Counted from the first letter of the stretch, positions 8,398-16,980 are shown. The stretch is 64,000 nt of DNA from Pseudovibrio sp. Alg231-02 (GCF_900143565.1 NZ_FREX01000012.1:1-64000); one strand, 5' to 3'. Notes: generated from the letters alone by a model not told the origin. Translations and numbers: made by a program.

Positions 8398-9321
8398 TTA
8401 CCTCTCGATAAACTCGAACGCTAACTCAACCAAACTCCCAGAGGCTTTAGCGTCTAACAATGAATTGGGTTCATCACTTGCGACTGTGGAATGGCGCCAC
8501 ACCATGATAGCAGGATGCCAAATCAACGCGATCAAGATAGAAATGGCAGCGAAAATCTTTGGCCCCAATGGTAGCAGCAAAACATTTCGTTCTCTCGCCT
8601 CAAACTCCACAACACGCCTCAGCTCAAAATAAAGCTTTTCTGGTTTTAGAAGATTGTAGCTTTGCAGTAGTTCAGGTTGCTCCAAAAAACTAAAATCAAG
8701 ATTATTCTTTTGAATTTGTTCTTCAAATCTTTTGTCTGTACCTACCGGTGAAAAGCAATAAATACGCTCTGGCTCAAGCACATCAATCGCTCCAACTATT
8801 CTCCCAAACTCATAGCCAGCTCCGGCAATGAGGGTTAAGTGCTCTCGAGATAAACTCGCCTCACCCAAAAATGCAGCAGATATTGGACCGAAGTCTTTCA
8901 CATGATCTAAAGTTGCTTTGGGTAAAACGAATGATTGAGGATAGTAGGTAATCAAAACTTGAGCGAATTTGTCAAAATTCAAGAACAGAAATTCCAACAT
9001 CGCCGAAATTTTTTTTCGATCTAATGATGTTACATCAATCTCTAGGTTTACTTGACCCTCAATTGGTAGGGCCTTCTGCAAATCATTCAAGAGATGTGAA
9101 AAATCGCTCCTTCGCACACAATCTAGGCCTGATACCACAGATAAATTTTCATCATAAGAGTGTATCCCACGACTTCGGTAATCAAATAAATAGATATCCG
9201 TACCAGATAGCTCATCGTCTCTATTACGCAATCTTTCTATCGATCGATGTTCATAACCAATACAGCCTATAAAAACAGTCGGCTGAACTGACTTGGGGTC
9301 AACTAAAATAATATCAAGCAT
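8398..9321 (-). CDS. Unrecognised alpha/beta protein, last gene of the methylase-phosphoesterase-ATPase cassette
   Basis: The 307-residue product matches no family I recognise. It alternates hydrophobic strands and helices like a Rossmann fold: PTVFIGCIGYEHRS at 14-27, DIYLFDYRSRG at 42-52, LEIDVTSLDRKK at 93-104 and VLITYYPQS at 122-130. A second set, NVLLLPLGPKIFAAISILIAL near 247-267 followed by AIMVWR, could be another strand-helix unit or a membrane helix. The DxTxxxRK motif after a strand recalls nucleotide-sensing or effector Rossmann domains in conflict systems, which is inference only. Its ATG overlaps the ATPase stop by 8 bases, so the two are coupled. It may be a sensor or the effector. 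Confidence 0.7.
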   Translation of the reverse strand: MLDIILVDPKSVQPTVFIGCIGYEHRSIERLRNRDDELSGTDIYLFDYRSRGIHSYDENLSVVSGLDCVRRSDFSHLLNDLQKALPIEGQVNLEIDVTSLDRKKISAMLEFLFLNFDKFAQVLITYYPQSFVLPKATLDHVKDFGPISAAFLGEASLSREHLTLIAGAGYEFGRIVGAIDVLEPERIYCFSPVGTDKRFEEQIQKNNLDFSFLEQPELLQSYNLLKPEKLYFELRRVVEFEARERNVLLLPLGPKIFAAISILIALIWHPAIMVWRHSTVASDEPNSLLDAKASGSLVELAFEFIER

Positions 9322-11176
9322 CTTCTGTGGCCCAGTTTAATAAATCTGGTTGCTCATCTTGCTTTTTACTGTTGTGTGGCATTGCAGAAAGAACTCTTTC
9401 TTGCCCGGTAATAGTAGGCAACTTGTAAAACGGCGCTAAGCGATGAGAGATACGAAGACGACAACCTTCAAGATCAAATATTAACTGCTTTCCATCTGAT
9501 CGTTGATCAACTACGAGCGCCCCGGAATTGATTCCGATAATCAAAGCGTCTCTAATTTTTGTAGATACGCCCTTCAGACGGTAAGAAAGCGCTGGCTCAG
9601 GTTGGAATTTGCTATCAAATAAGTTTTCTGACAGTGTCTCTCCTAGTCGATCGACAACTGCAAGTGTCGGATAGACCTCATTTGCGCTTTTCACAGACGG
9701 ATTATAGGATGCGATCAAAGCCCGAAAACGATCTACATTGCGAGGTATTGCACGGTTCTGTGCTATTCTCGAATCCACCCCATCGTTAAAACTAACGAAT
9801 AATTCATTTAGCAAGTACTTTACAGCTCTCGGGTTTCCCTCCGTTAGACTTAATAACTGATCGAAGCCATGATAATAGCCATAACCTTTAGCAGAACGGC
9901 GCCTTGTCGAGGATTGTCGAGTTTTACTTTTGTCTGCCTTAGAGAAGTAGTAACTCCTAATCTCAGCAATCGGCGCAACTTTTCTCAAATAAGAAGCTCT
10001 TAGATTTTCACCTCTTAGACCATCTATATCAGACACATTCTTAAAATCATTGTTTGCCATATGCTCAATGAACGACTTATCTCCAGCAGATTTTGCGGCT
10101 GTGTAGATAGCACTAACCTGTCGTTCAAAACCTTTAGACACAAACTTGCGAGTGTCTTTCTTTATTGCACTTGAGTTATTGAGGTAATTAACGAACTCAC
10201 TAAACGCGATCCCTCTGTTCTCACACTCCTTTTGAATAAGCTCTTTTGAGAATTTATGATCAGCATCCGCGAACTTGTTTGCAAGAATGATTGAGTGAAA
10301 GTCTTGGCCATCAACAGGGCCAGTTTCGCTTGTCCTAAGTCGTTCCTCTAAGTCATAAAAATCAATATATGGGAACAATGAAAACTTCAAAACAGCTCTC
10401 TGATCAAAAGAGCGCAAGTTTTCATACAATCGAGTTAAAACTCTTTTTGGAGCAATCTCCATTTCATCAAAACTTACACTCCACCGGTGCACACCGATTT
10501 GACTTTCAACAGCATCAAAAAAACCTTTTAGCATAACTAAAAAGTCGAGATGCCCTACAAGCCGGATAGTATCTAGATTTGCACTTGAGTTGAAAGGACT
10601 CACCGCTGATCGAAACATGTTGATCCGCTTTAAGAGAGCAAGCTTGAGCCCGATAAACGAAAACTGCTTTGTAGGTAACGACCAGAGTTCAGAACACATT
10701 TCGCATATCTGAGACTCCTGTACATCAGTTAGGTGCGCGGCCCATGGAACCGCCTCTCCCTGAATGGTGAGATCACTAACAAATCTGGCATCTTCAAACG
10801 AAGCGATCAATTGATACAAACAATGATCAGTAAACAGACCATTTAAAATTAAATCTCTGTCACTTTTCGAGATCTCTAAGTTTGATACAAGCTGTGCTGT
10901 ACCCTTCCAAATCGATTCTGCAGGGATGTAAACTGGAATATACTCAAAGTTTACTCTTCTAAGGCGATCTGCAAACTCTTCTCTTTGGTGCAAGTAATAT
11001 AAACCAGTTGCTGTCAGCGCTTTCATTATAGTAGTTTTACCTAACCCTCTGGGTCCAACTAAAACCAAGTTCTGATAAGCTGCGGCCTGCTCAAAATATT
11101 CAGGCATCACGAAGGAAGAAGCGATATCTTTCGGGCTCGCATTTCGCGCATTGAATTGTGTCGAAATCATAATCAC
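9314..11176 (-). CDS. Large P-loop ATPase (ORC/CDC6- or STAND-like), cassette core
   Basis: The protein has 620 residues from a GTG at 11176 that overlaps the previous stop; an ATG at 11170 is an alternative start. Walker A is GPRGLGKT at 41-48. The motif SVSFDEMEIAP at about 234-243 fits Walker B with a sensor glutamate. A later SLTEGNPRAVKYLLNEL (about 467-483) resembles the sensor-2 and winged-helix entry of ORC/CDC6-type AAA ATPases. A basic stretch KSKTRQSSTRRRSAK lies before it. Such ATPases act as switch or assembly motors in many anti-phage systems and also in replication. Here the partners are a methylase and a phosphoesterase, so a defence or DNA-handling role is likely. Confidence 0.82.
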   Translation of the reverse strand: MIMISTQFNARNASPKDIASSFVMPEYFEQAAAYQNLVLVGPRGLGKTTIMKALTATGLYYLHQREEFADRLRRVNFEYIPVYIPAESIWKGTAQLVSNLEISKSDRDLILNGLFTDHCLYQLIASFEDARFVSDLTIQGEAVPWAAHLTDVQESQICEMCSELWSLPTKQFSFIGLKLALLKRINMFRSAVSPFNSSANLDTIRLVGHLDFLVMLKGFFDAVESQIGVHRWSVSFDEMEIAPKRVLTRLYENLRSFDQRAVLKFSLFPYIDFYDLEERLRTSETGPVDGQDFHSIILANKFADADHKFSKELIQKECENRGIAFSEFVNYLNNSSAIKKDTRKFVSKGFERQVSAIYTAAKSAGDKSFIEHMANNDFKNVSDIDGLRGENLRASYLRKVAPIAEIRSYYFSKADKSKTRQSSTRRRSAKGYGYYHGFDQLLSLTEGNPRAVKYLLNELFVSFNDGVDSRIAQNRAIPRNVDRFRALIASYNPSVKSANEVYPTLAVVDRLGETLSENLFDSKFQPEPALSYRLKGVSTKIRDALIIGINSGALVVDQRSDGKQLIFDLEGCRLRISHRLAPFYKLPTITGQERVLSAMPHNSKKQDEQPDLLNWATEDA

Positions 11177-12360
11177 TGCACTCCGCGAATTAGAGCTTGA
11201 ATATCTGACAGCGCAGATACAATCGACAAATCGTGTTCAATTAATTTTTTATTGATTACTTCCACTTCGTCCGTACTTACATATGCAAGCTCTGGTACAG
11301 ACTCAAAGAGAACACTTTTAGCAACCATTGAGGTACAATCTATCGTACAAATTTTAGCAACAATATCATCGATCGCATAGTCTTTCCCAAATGGACGCGT
11401 GTAAGGCATGTTAGGCGTTTTACTTCGCTCCCATTTCCCCCCACCCCAATCCCAAGAATAGATTGTACCTTCAGGCCCTGGAACATCTAAGTTGAAGTCC
11501 AGGATATGGAACTGATTTGCAAAGTAACGTTCATGATTGCGGTATGGATAGGCGGCAAAACTAGACGCTGAAAAGACGATCGGCTTAACCTGCCCCAGCT
11601 CCGCACTTCTTAACTTCACCATGTGCTTATGGCCGTGCACAACAACACATGATTTTCCAGTATCTCCAAGCGCTTGCAAAAGTTTGGCACCATCAGCCAT
11701 CTGATCGTAATCAGAATCTAGAATCTCATCGACCCGCAACGGGTGATGATGCATCATTACAATAAAGTGACTATTTTCAGATTGCTCGATGAGCTCAATA
11801 ATTTTTGCAATCATCGCTTCGCTAAGATAACCTATCGACCATATTGATCGCGAAGCATTCGCGTCTCCACCTAATCCATGAAGTCTACACGTATCAACAG
11901 CAATGATATCGCATCCTGAAAGTGAAAGAACTGCAACTCCATCAGCAAAATAGTCTTTTTTTTGCTGACTGTCGTTGAAAGGGAATGGAGGAGCAATTTG
12001 CTTTAAGAAATCAATTCGTTGTTGAGCTTGATCTATGTCTTCGATACGAGAAAGCAAATCATGATTGCCCGTCACTCCAATTACATTCTGAATATCCAGT
12101 TTTTGCGCAACATGGTGTAAATCGTTCCAAGCTTGCATAAGTGGCAATTGCTTGGATTGGTGGGCAAAATCACCCAAACAAAGTATTGCGTCAACTTGCA
12201 ACTCTTCGTCCGAAAGACACTTCGTAAGCGCAAGTATAGGGTTTTTGGAAGGACATCTTTCTTCAATGTTAAACGAGCTTCCCTCGTTTCCAAAATAGAC
12301 ATTTGCACCTTCCAAATCAGATGACATGCAATGAATATCACTTACAACAAGAAATCTCAT
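11173..12360 (-). CDS. Calcineurin-like metallophosphoesterase of the cassette
   Basis: It encodes 395 residues with all the signature motifs of the family: SDIH (Asp 8, His 10), LGDFAH (Asp 64), TGNHD (99-101), MMHHH (204-206) and HGHKH (242-246). These bind two metal ions and hydrolyse phosphomonoesters, phosphodiesters or nucleotides. About 120 C-terminal residues go beyond the catalytic core and could bind a partner. It starts one base after the methylase stop and overlaps the ATPase start, so all are co-expressed. Members act as nucleases (Mre11/SbcD) or nucleotide phosphodiesterases. Which applies here cannot be told from sequence alone, and no capping domain is obvious. Confidence 0.88.
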   Translation of the reverse strand: MRFLVVSDIHCMSSDLEGANVYFGNEGSSFNIEERCPSKNPILALTKCLSDEELQVDAILCLGDFAHQSKQLPLMQAWNDLHHVAQKLDIQNVIGVTGNHDLLSRIEDIDQAQQRIDFLKQIAPPFPFNDSQQKKDYFADGVAVLSLSGCDIIAVDTCRLHGLGGDANASRSIWSIGYLSEAMIAKIIELIEQSENSHFIVMMHHHPLRVDEILDSDYDQMADGAKLLQALGDTGKSCVVVHGHKHMVKLRSAELGQVKPIVFSASSFAAYPYRNHERYFANQFHILDFNLDVPGPEGTIYSWDWGGGKWERSKTPNMPYTRPFGKDYAIDDIVAKICTIDCTSMVAKSVLFESVPELAYVSTDEVEVINKKLIEHDLSIVSALSDIQALIRGVQ

Positions 12361-12361
12361 A

Positions 12362-13168
12362 TTATTCTTCGCAAATTACAGCTAGCAACTCAGTTTCAGT
12401 CTTTCTACGCCCGACAAACCCACCCACATTTCTAGTGACCGGCACCGTGCCCAAAATGTATGGTTCAAATAAATCTCTAAACTCGCCGCAATCCCTATAA
12501 GAGATCACAATTCTATTGTTAGTCGCGTACTTCTTTGAAATCTTCAACAAGCGAGCTAGATCATCTCCGCGAAATTGCTTAGAGTTGTATTCACTAAATA
12601 CTCGTGCTTCGTTTGTAAAATACGGAGGGTCCATGTAAATGCAACTACGTTCAGGCTTAATGGTATCAATAAATGCCTCGAAATCATCACTTGAAATAGT
12701 AGCTTTTCTCAAAACAGATGAAATATTCTGAAAGTCATTCAAAGAAAGCTTTTGCTTTACCTTCTTTTTGGCGCCAAAAGGTGTGTTAAATTCACCTTTT
12801 TTGTTTGTTCTGTATATTCCGTTAAAGCAATAATGATTCAAGTAGACGAATCTTGCCGCCTTCTCAACTCCTAGCTGAAGCTCGTTAAACTCCTCGCGAA
12901 CTTCATAATATCGCTCCTCAGAAATTTCAATTTTATCATAGATCTTCCAAACATCATCAGCACTATCTCTGACATGTCGAAAGCAATCCATCAAATTCTC
13001 ATTGACATCATTCAAAAATGCTACTTGAGGTTCGAACTTAAAAAAGAACGCTGCTGATCCGCAAAAAGGCTCGATGTATGGGCGAGAGAAATCTAAATAG
13101 GATTTGATTTTCTCTGAAACATTGGATTTGCTACCCGCCCACTTTAGCAGTTTTAACGTTTCGGACAT
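12362..13168 (-). CDS. Adenine-specific DNA methyltransferase, Dam (D12) class
   Basis: It encodes 268 residues from the ATG at 13168, preceded by GGAAG. An in-frame ATG at 13180 has no ribosome site. Motifs: LKWAGSK near residues 7-14, EPFCGSAA near 33-40 (SAM binding) and DPPY at 180-183 (catalysis), with HYCFNGIYRTNKKGEFN between them as in the target-recognition part of Dam enzymes. It methylates adenine N6 in a short site, probably GATC, although specificity is inferred from the class. It opens the four-gene operon. No cognate restriction endonuclease is adjacent, so it either marks self DNA for the ATPase module or is a phage-type orphan methylase. Confidence 0.9.
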   Translation of the reverse strand: MSETLKLLKWAGSKSNVSEKIKSYLDFSRPYIEPFCGSAAFFFKFEPQVAFLNDVNENLMDCFRHVRDSADDVWKIYDKIEISEERYYEVREEFNELQLGVEKAARFVYLNHYCFNGIYRTNKKGEFNTPFGAKKKVKQKLSLNDFQNISSVLRKATISSDDFEAFIDTIKPERSCIYMDPPYFTNEARVFSEYNSKQFRGDDLARLLKISKKYATNNRIVISYRDCGEFRDLFEPYILGTVPVTRNVGGFVGRRKTETELLAVICEE

Positions 13169-13332
13169 AATAGCTTCCATTATCCAAGCATAAAGTGAGG
13201 CTATCCAAGTTTTACCCCCTTGAAGATGAAATGATTCTCATCGTCATTAGTAATAGCTAATTATCGAAATAGCAGACGAAACACAATTGATAGAGACTGC
13301 TAGATAACCTGTTATACTCATCGATCATCAGG

Positions 13333-13788
13333 TTAGAATCCAGTTTCATGTATTATCTTTAAGCTAGGAGCCTTACAAAGCACCAAAAATTTGTGCGCCA
13401 ACACTTCGAGTGCTCCATACACAGGTAAGCGCCCCAGTTTGCTTGGCACTCGATACCTAAGAGACATGTTTCTATGCAGGTCGCTAATAACCGCCAATAA
13501 TTGAATTTCCTTTTCATTCAAAACAAGCATCTTGTCAGCACCATAAGCATTGCACTCGTCCCACAATCTAGCCAAGTTATGTCCCAGCTTTTTAACTTTT
13601 TTATAGCTGCAGCCATTTTCAAGCAAAAACGATTTTAGCGATAGCTCAATAGAGAATGCCATCAAAAGCATAACCGGCCGTGGAGCTGACATTGCGTATG
13701 CGGGGAACTTCCCAACATTCTTGTCTGCATCATTCGCACATGCAAAGTATAATCTTGCCTCCGCCGCAAATTCTTCGTGTTTTTTCAA
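13333..13788 (-). CDS. HEPN-like domain protein
   Basis: The product has 151 residues from a TTG start with an AAGGAG ribosome site about 8 bases upstream. The core MLLMAFSIELSLKSFLLENG followed by KVKKLGHNLARLWDEC (about 41-77) matches the helical pattern of HEPN proteins, where a conserved helix is followed by GH-x-L. No clear RxxxxH catalytic motif is visible, so ribonuclease activity is uncertain. It ends 164 bases before the methylase start on the same strand and could be transcribed with the cassette. HEPN proteins are common toxins or RNA-binding partners in abortive infection, but here that is inference. Confidence 0.55.
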   Translation of the reverse strand: MKKHEEFAAEARLYFACANDADKNVGKFPAYAMSAPRPVMLLMAFSIELSLKSFLLENGCSYKKVKKLGHNLARLWDECNAYGADKMLVLNEKEIQLLAVISDLHRNMSLRYRVPSKLGRLPVYGALEVLAHKFLVLCKAPSLKIIHETGF

Positions 13789-13849
13789 TTAATTTACTCC
13801 TTCCCAATGAGCAGAATGAAACCTGTTTATGATGCCTGATAGTGTCTCA

Positions 13850-14347
13850 CTACTCAAACTCCCCCGCCACATGCCCCAATCCATTGCGCATCAACCTCGA
13901 AACATAGTCCCGTGTCGCCCTGCTAGGCGTCCCCGCCTCCCGCTTCGCTTCATTCTCCTCAAAGCCTATGGCCGCCTCTGTAATCGATAGCCCTTGCCCA
14001 GCAATAGCGAAGACTGCCTGCGACTGATCAGGACCCAAGAGGGCTGCTATCCGTTCCAGTGTTCTGTTTGCGTCTGTGGTGGAGACAAGAAGCCAGTCGC
14101 GCACTTTGCGGCTGCAGTCAACGCGGGGCTGAGTGAAGTCGATGGAACTGGCTTGCCCCTCACACTCAGCATACAACGCCCGGATCTTACAGCCTGCCAG
14201 GTACTGCAGCTTGGTGATGTGTTTGTTGTTGTAAAGCCATTCCAGCGCCTGCCCGCGTTGATACTTTGCCCGGCGCAGCGCTTCCTGCTTTTGCTCTTTC
14301 TTGGTGCCGCGCAAGCGGAGTGGATCTGTATTCTTAGAGCTCAACAT
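13850..14347 (-). CDS. Phage regulatory or replication-region protein, unknown
   Basis: It encodes about 165 residues from the ATG at 14347, which overlaps the end of the preceding gene; an upstream in-frame start at 14362 is possible. The N-terminus is very basic (KKEQKQEALRRAKYQRGQ). The C-terminal half (QAVFAIAGQGLSITEAAIGFEENEAKR in pieces, then RATRDYVSRLMRNGLGHVA) looks like a helix-turn-helix that could bind DNA, similar in pattern to DUF6456-type alphaproteobacterial phage proteins. It ends the replication-region operon and may be a late-gene activator. That role is inferred from position only. Confidence 0.55.
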   Translation of the reverse strand: MLSSKNTDPLRLRGTKKEQKQEALRRAKYQRGQALEWLYNNKHITKLQYLAGCKIRALYAECEGQASSIDFTQPRVDCSRKVRDWLLVSTTDANRTLERIAALLGPDQSQAVFAIAGQGLSITEAAIGFEENEAKREAGTPSRATRDYVSRLMRNGLGHVAGEFE

Positions 14348-14999
14348 CCTGCATCTCCCCATGTCGTAAAACTTCTCTAGCGATCAGGCCCGCCAGCCGT
14401 TCACGTCGCCGCTCAAAAGTATCTGCCATCAACTGAATGGGATGGTTTGGCGGGAGCGCTGCGAGCTCCCGTGTGGTTTCGCCGCGCAACACGTCCAGAG
14501 CAGTTTGCACCTGCCCGGCCACGCGCCGGTTGCGCTCCATTGTGGCGACCACGAGAGTTTCAGTTTCCGCCATATCCGGCATGCGCTTTTCCCGGCGCAC
14601 AAAGTCCACCAGATCCGCTTGCCAGCCAGCAAGGCAGGCCGAAAGCGCAGTGTCTGCATTCGCTCCCACCATCACTTTGATCGCCACATGCTCCGGCCAA
14701 GGATAGCCGCCCACCTGCAGGCTTGGTTCCGGTGCGCCTTCCAGCTGCCGTTGTGCCTCTGTGCAGGCCTTCACGCACTCCCCAACAAACGGCCAAACAG
14801 TGCTTTTTGCAGCCAACACCAGTGCATCCGCTCCCGCTTTCAGCACGTCCTCTGAAAACCCGCTCAGCTTCTCCCGCAAAGAGGTGAAATAGGCTTCCTC
14901 GTTGCTGCCTGGCACCTTTTTGAAAGTGCCGCCCAACGTGCTCAAAAAGTGCTGCGCTATGAGGTCATTGGTTGATTTTGCCTGTACTGCCGCGCTCAT
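14334..14999 (-). CDS. Phage replication-region protein, unknown (possible helicase-loader type)
   Basis: This 221-residue, largely helical protein overlaps the stop of the replication initiator-like gene (ATGA-type junction at 14996-14999) and the start of the next gene. The segment LAAKSTVWPFVGECVKACTEAQRQL near 62-86 recalls the region by which phage helicase loaders describe a site, but the match is only by eye. Being second after an initiator-like gene, as lambda P follows O, supports a loader role. No P-loop is visible. Confidence 0.45.
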   Translation of the reverse strand: MSAAVQAKSTNDLIAQHFLSTLGGTFKKVPGSNEEAYFTSLREKLSGFSEDVLKAGADALVLAAKSTVWPFVGECVKACTEAQRQLEGAPEPSLQVGGYPWPEHVAIKVMVGANADTALSACLAGWQADLVDFVRREKRMPDMAETETLVVATMERNRRVAGQVQTALDVLRGETTRELAALPPNHPIQLMADTFERRRERLAGLIAREVLRHGEMQDVEL

Positions 15000-15889
15000 G
15001 CATAGCCCTCACCAAACACTTTGGTAATTGCCGCACGGCAACGCTCTGCAGATCTGTCCAGATCCCGCGCCCGCGCTGCTTTAGCCTTACTGCCATCAGG
15101 GATAAACCGGCCTTCAATCTTGCCCAGCTCTTCCCGGCTGCGTTTGGCCGCAAGAATGGCGCGGGTGAAGTAGTTGAGGCTGCGCGGTTGCTCCGGCGCA
15201 CGCCCCAAAACATGGGCAATCGTGGGTTTTACGTCCTTTTCAAGATCGCATCCATGGATCAACCAGCCCCAAACCGGATTTAGGCCGCCCCGCACCTGTG
15301 CTGTCGTTGGGTCCAGTCCAAGTGACTGTAGAAACCGGCTACAGCCCTCAACAAACCTTTGCCCGGCTCTATCCGCAATTGTGGGAGCTTGTGAGAGTGG
15401 AGAAGCGTTTTCGCAAAAAGACCTACTCGCAGCCGCTTTGTCTTCTTCTTCTTTAGGTTTTAAGGACTCGTTCTTATAGGTGCCGATCTGGGGTGGCAGG
15501 GACTGCCGATTTTCACACGAAGCTTTAAGCTCGTTTACATGAGCTTTATGTGGAACATCCTCTATAAGGTCGCCCTGCTCTTCCTCCTCTTCTTTGAGCG
15601 CCCGCATCACACGGTAGGTGTGGGAACAACTGCCTCCATCAGGGCGGATACCAGCCATCACCCGGAGCCACCCAGCCTTAACCAGGTTGCCAATGGATTT
15701 TTGCACCGTAGAACGCGCAATCTCCAACTGCCGGGCAATCTTTACCTGACTGCGATAGGTCACGCCGTTGCCGTCCGTGGAGCAGCAAAGGACGCCCAGC
15801 ACCTGAATATCACGCGGTTTCAACCGCCGATCCTCAAACACACCAGCAGGAATAAAAGACAAACGGGGACGGTTAACAGGTCTAGGCAT
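14996..15889 (-). CDS. Phage replication initiator-like protein with N-terminal winged helix (HTH_36)
   Basis: The protein has 297 residues with a perfect AGGAGG ribosome site 7 bases before the ATG. Residues 18-85 (LKPRDIQVLGVLCC, SQVKIARQLEIARSTVQKSIGNLVKAGWLRV) form a winged helix-turn-helix as in RepA or lambda O-like initiators. An acidic and lysine-rich linker follows (EEEEEQGDLIED). The C-terminal 100 residues include NPVWGWLIHGCDLEKDVKPTI and NYFTRAILAAKRSREE, a pattern common at the end of phage O-like proteins. It would bind the phage origin, often inside its own gene. I see no clean set of iterons. Confidence 0.7.
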   Translation of the reverse strand: MPRPVNRPRLSFIPAGVFEDRRLKPRDIQVLGVLCCSTDGNGVTYRSQVKIARQLEIARSTVQKSIGNLVKAGWLRVMAGIRPDGGSCSHTYRVMRALKEEEEEQGDLIEDVPHKAHVNELKASCENRQSLPPQIGTYKNESLKPKEEEDKAAASRSFCENASPLSQAPTIADRAGQRFVEGCSRFLQSLGLDPTTAQVRGGLNPVWGWLIHGCDLEKDVKPTIAHVLGRAPEQPRSLNYFTRAILAAKRSREELGKIEGRFIPDGSKAKAARARDLDRSAERCRAAITKVFGEGYA

Positions 15890-16036
15890 TTTATAACCTC
15901 CTGAGCAGTGCGGATAATTGGAAAAGTGAGAACTAGAAAATCAGTGGCGGAATACGCGCTCTGATTACAAAGGGATTGAAGCTAACAAGGTGACTTGTAA
16001 CTATACCCTCAGAACAGCCCTAGCGGCTTGTGGCGG

Positions 16037-16261
16037 TCACGGTCCCATAGCTTTCCGTCTCCCGTTGCCACGTCTCCAATTAAAGAGATGGCGTGGCAGT
16101 TCCATATTGGCGACAAGCGCCAACTGTTCCATCTCATGAAACCACGAAGCAGGAAATTGCCCTCGCACAACGGCAGCGCTTACAGCGCCCGACTTAACCC
16201 CGAGAGCACTTTGCAATTTGTCTCTTCCCAGTTTCTGCGCGATCATCCTAGCTGTAGTCAT
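16037..16261 (-). CDS. Cro-like phage repressor
   Basis: The 74-residue product reads as a single helix-turn-helix domain: MTTARMIAQKLGRDKLQSALGVKSGAVSAAVVRG in outline, with the recognition helix near residues 20-34. It is divergent from a plus-strand XRE repressor gene with only 87 bases between them, the standard Cro/CI layout. A matching operator lies in that gap. As the first gene of the minus-strand early operon (initiator-like genes follow), it would switch the phage to lytic growth. Confidence 0.8.
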   Translation of the reverse strand: MTTARMIAQKLGRDKLQSALGVKSGAVSAAVVRGQFPASWFHEMEQLALVANMELPRHLFNWRRGNGRRKAMGP

Positions 16262-16272
16262 ACCAAGAGTAT

Positions 16273-16287
16273 TCTAATTAATTTAGA
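16273..16287. promoter_or_regulatory. Phage operator, perfect TCTAA-N5-TTAGA
   Basis: The dyad TCTAA-TTAAT-TTAGA, which extends to 7-base arms at 16271-16289, lies between the cro-like and cI-like genes, 12 bases from the cro-like start. The same half-sites recur at 16316-16330 and twice at 16981-17025, which supports a shared repressor site. Confidence 0.75.
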
Positions 16288-16315
16288 ATGCGTCAATATG
16301 TGATCTGAGCGATGG

Positions 16316-16330
16316 TCTAAGAAATGTAGA
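16316..16330. promoter_or_regulatory. Phage operator, near-perfect TCTAA-N5-GTAGA
   Basis: This is a second copy of the operator with one mismatch in the right arm, 43 bases from the first and just ahead of the repressor gene start at 16349. An additional TCTAA half-site stands at 16340-16344. It probably serves autoregulation of the repressor. Confidence 0.6.
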
Positions 16331-16348
16331 ATGTGTTAGTCTAAGCTC

Positions 16349-16681
16349 ATGACGAAAAAGCTTAAAAATATTTCTGGACCTTTTGCGGATATTGCAACTC
16401 GCCTTCGCGCGGTTGAAACATATGTAGGTATGTCACAAAAAGAGTTTTCAGAGTCTGCTGGCGTACAGCAAAAATCCATGAGCCAATGGCAAAGTGGTGA
16501 TTTTCGCATTTCTATTCAGGGAGCACTTAAGCTGCGCGAGAGATACGGAATATCGCTGGATTTTATATACTGCGGCAACATTGATGCATTGCCAACCAGG
16601 ATGGCCAACGAGCTTTCATCCATATTACGTGACAGCATTTCGAGTAAGTCAAATGACAGCGGTGATCTACAAGCCCCATAA
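16349..16681 (+). CDS. XRE-family phage repressor (CI-like)
   Basis: The 110-residue protein has a helix-turn-helix at about residues 26-60 (GMSQKEFSESAGVQQKSMSQWQSG) and the ending SLDFIYCGNIDALP typical of short alphaproteobacterial XRE regulators. It has no LexA-type self-cleavage domain, so induction would not follow the classic RecA route. It is divergent from the cro-like gene with shared operators and is the likely lysogeny repressor. Confidence 0.82.
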   Translation: MTKKLKNISGPFADIATRLRAVETYVGMSQKEFSESAGVQQKSMSQWQSGDFRISIQGALKLRERYGISLDFIYCGNIDALPTRMANELSSILRDSISSKSNDSGDLQAP

Positions 16682-16793
16682 AACAACAACTTGTATCGCC
16701 GATCTTCATCCATGACCACCTCCTGAACTATCTACTCGTTTCCACCAACCAAAATTCCATCATTGCTCTTATTATACTGTCCAATGTGCTCAC

Positions 16794-16813
16794 CATGTTT
16801 CTGCCGAAACATG
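16794..16813. repeat. Perfect inverted repeat between repressor and early plus-strand genes
   Basis: Arms CATGTTTC (16794-16801) and GAAACATG (16806-16813) surround TGCC. No T-run follows on either strand, so an operator or RNA hairpin is as likely as a terminator. It lies in the 450-base stretch from 16682 to 17136, which otherwise holds only the paired operators at 16981-17025. Confidence 0.5.
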
Positions 16814-16980
16814 TCTGAAGTGAGACACACGTAGCTTTACACCAGCTACTGACCAATTAATTGCATTCCGCATAAAAGCATGTTGAGCGTGTATTGCCTA
16901 CCCATTTCCGGCACATTGCCTTCTGTTGTCTAAATTCACAAACACCACTCCTAGATATAGCTGACCAGACTATGGTGTTT

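Noticed and set aside
16516-16713. A 65-residue minus-strand open frame with a perfect AGGAGG five bases before its ATG, antisense to the end of the CI-like gene
   Set aside because: Almost the whole frame lies antisense to a well supported repressor gene and the protein has no family features, so chance is more likely. Ribosome profiling could change this.
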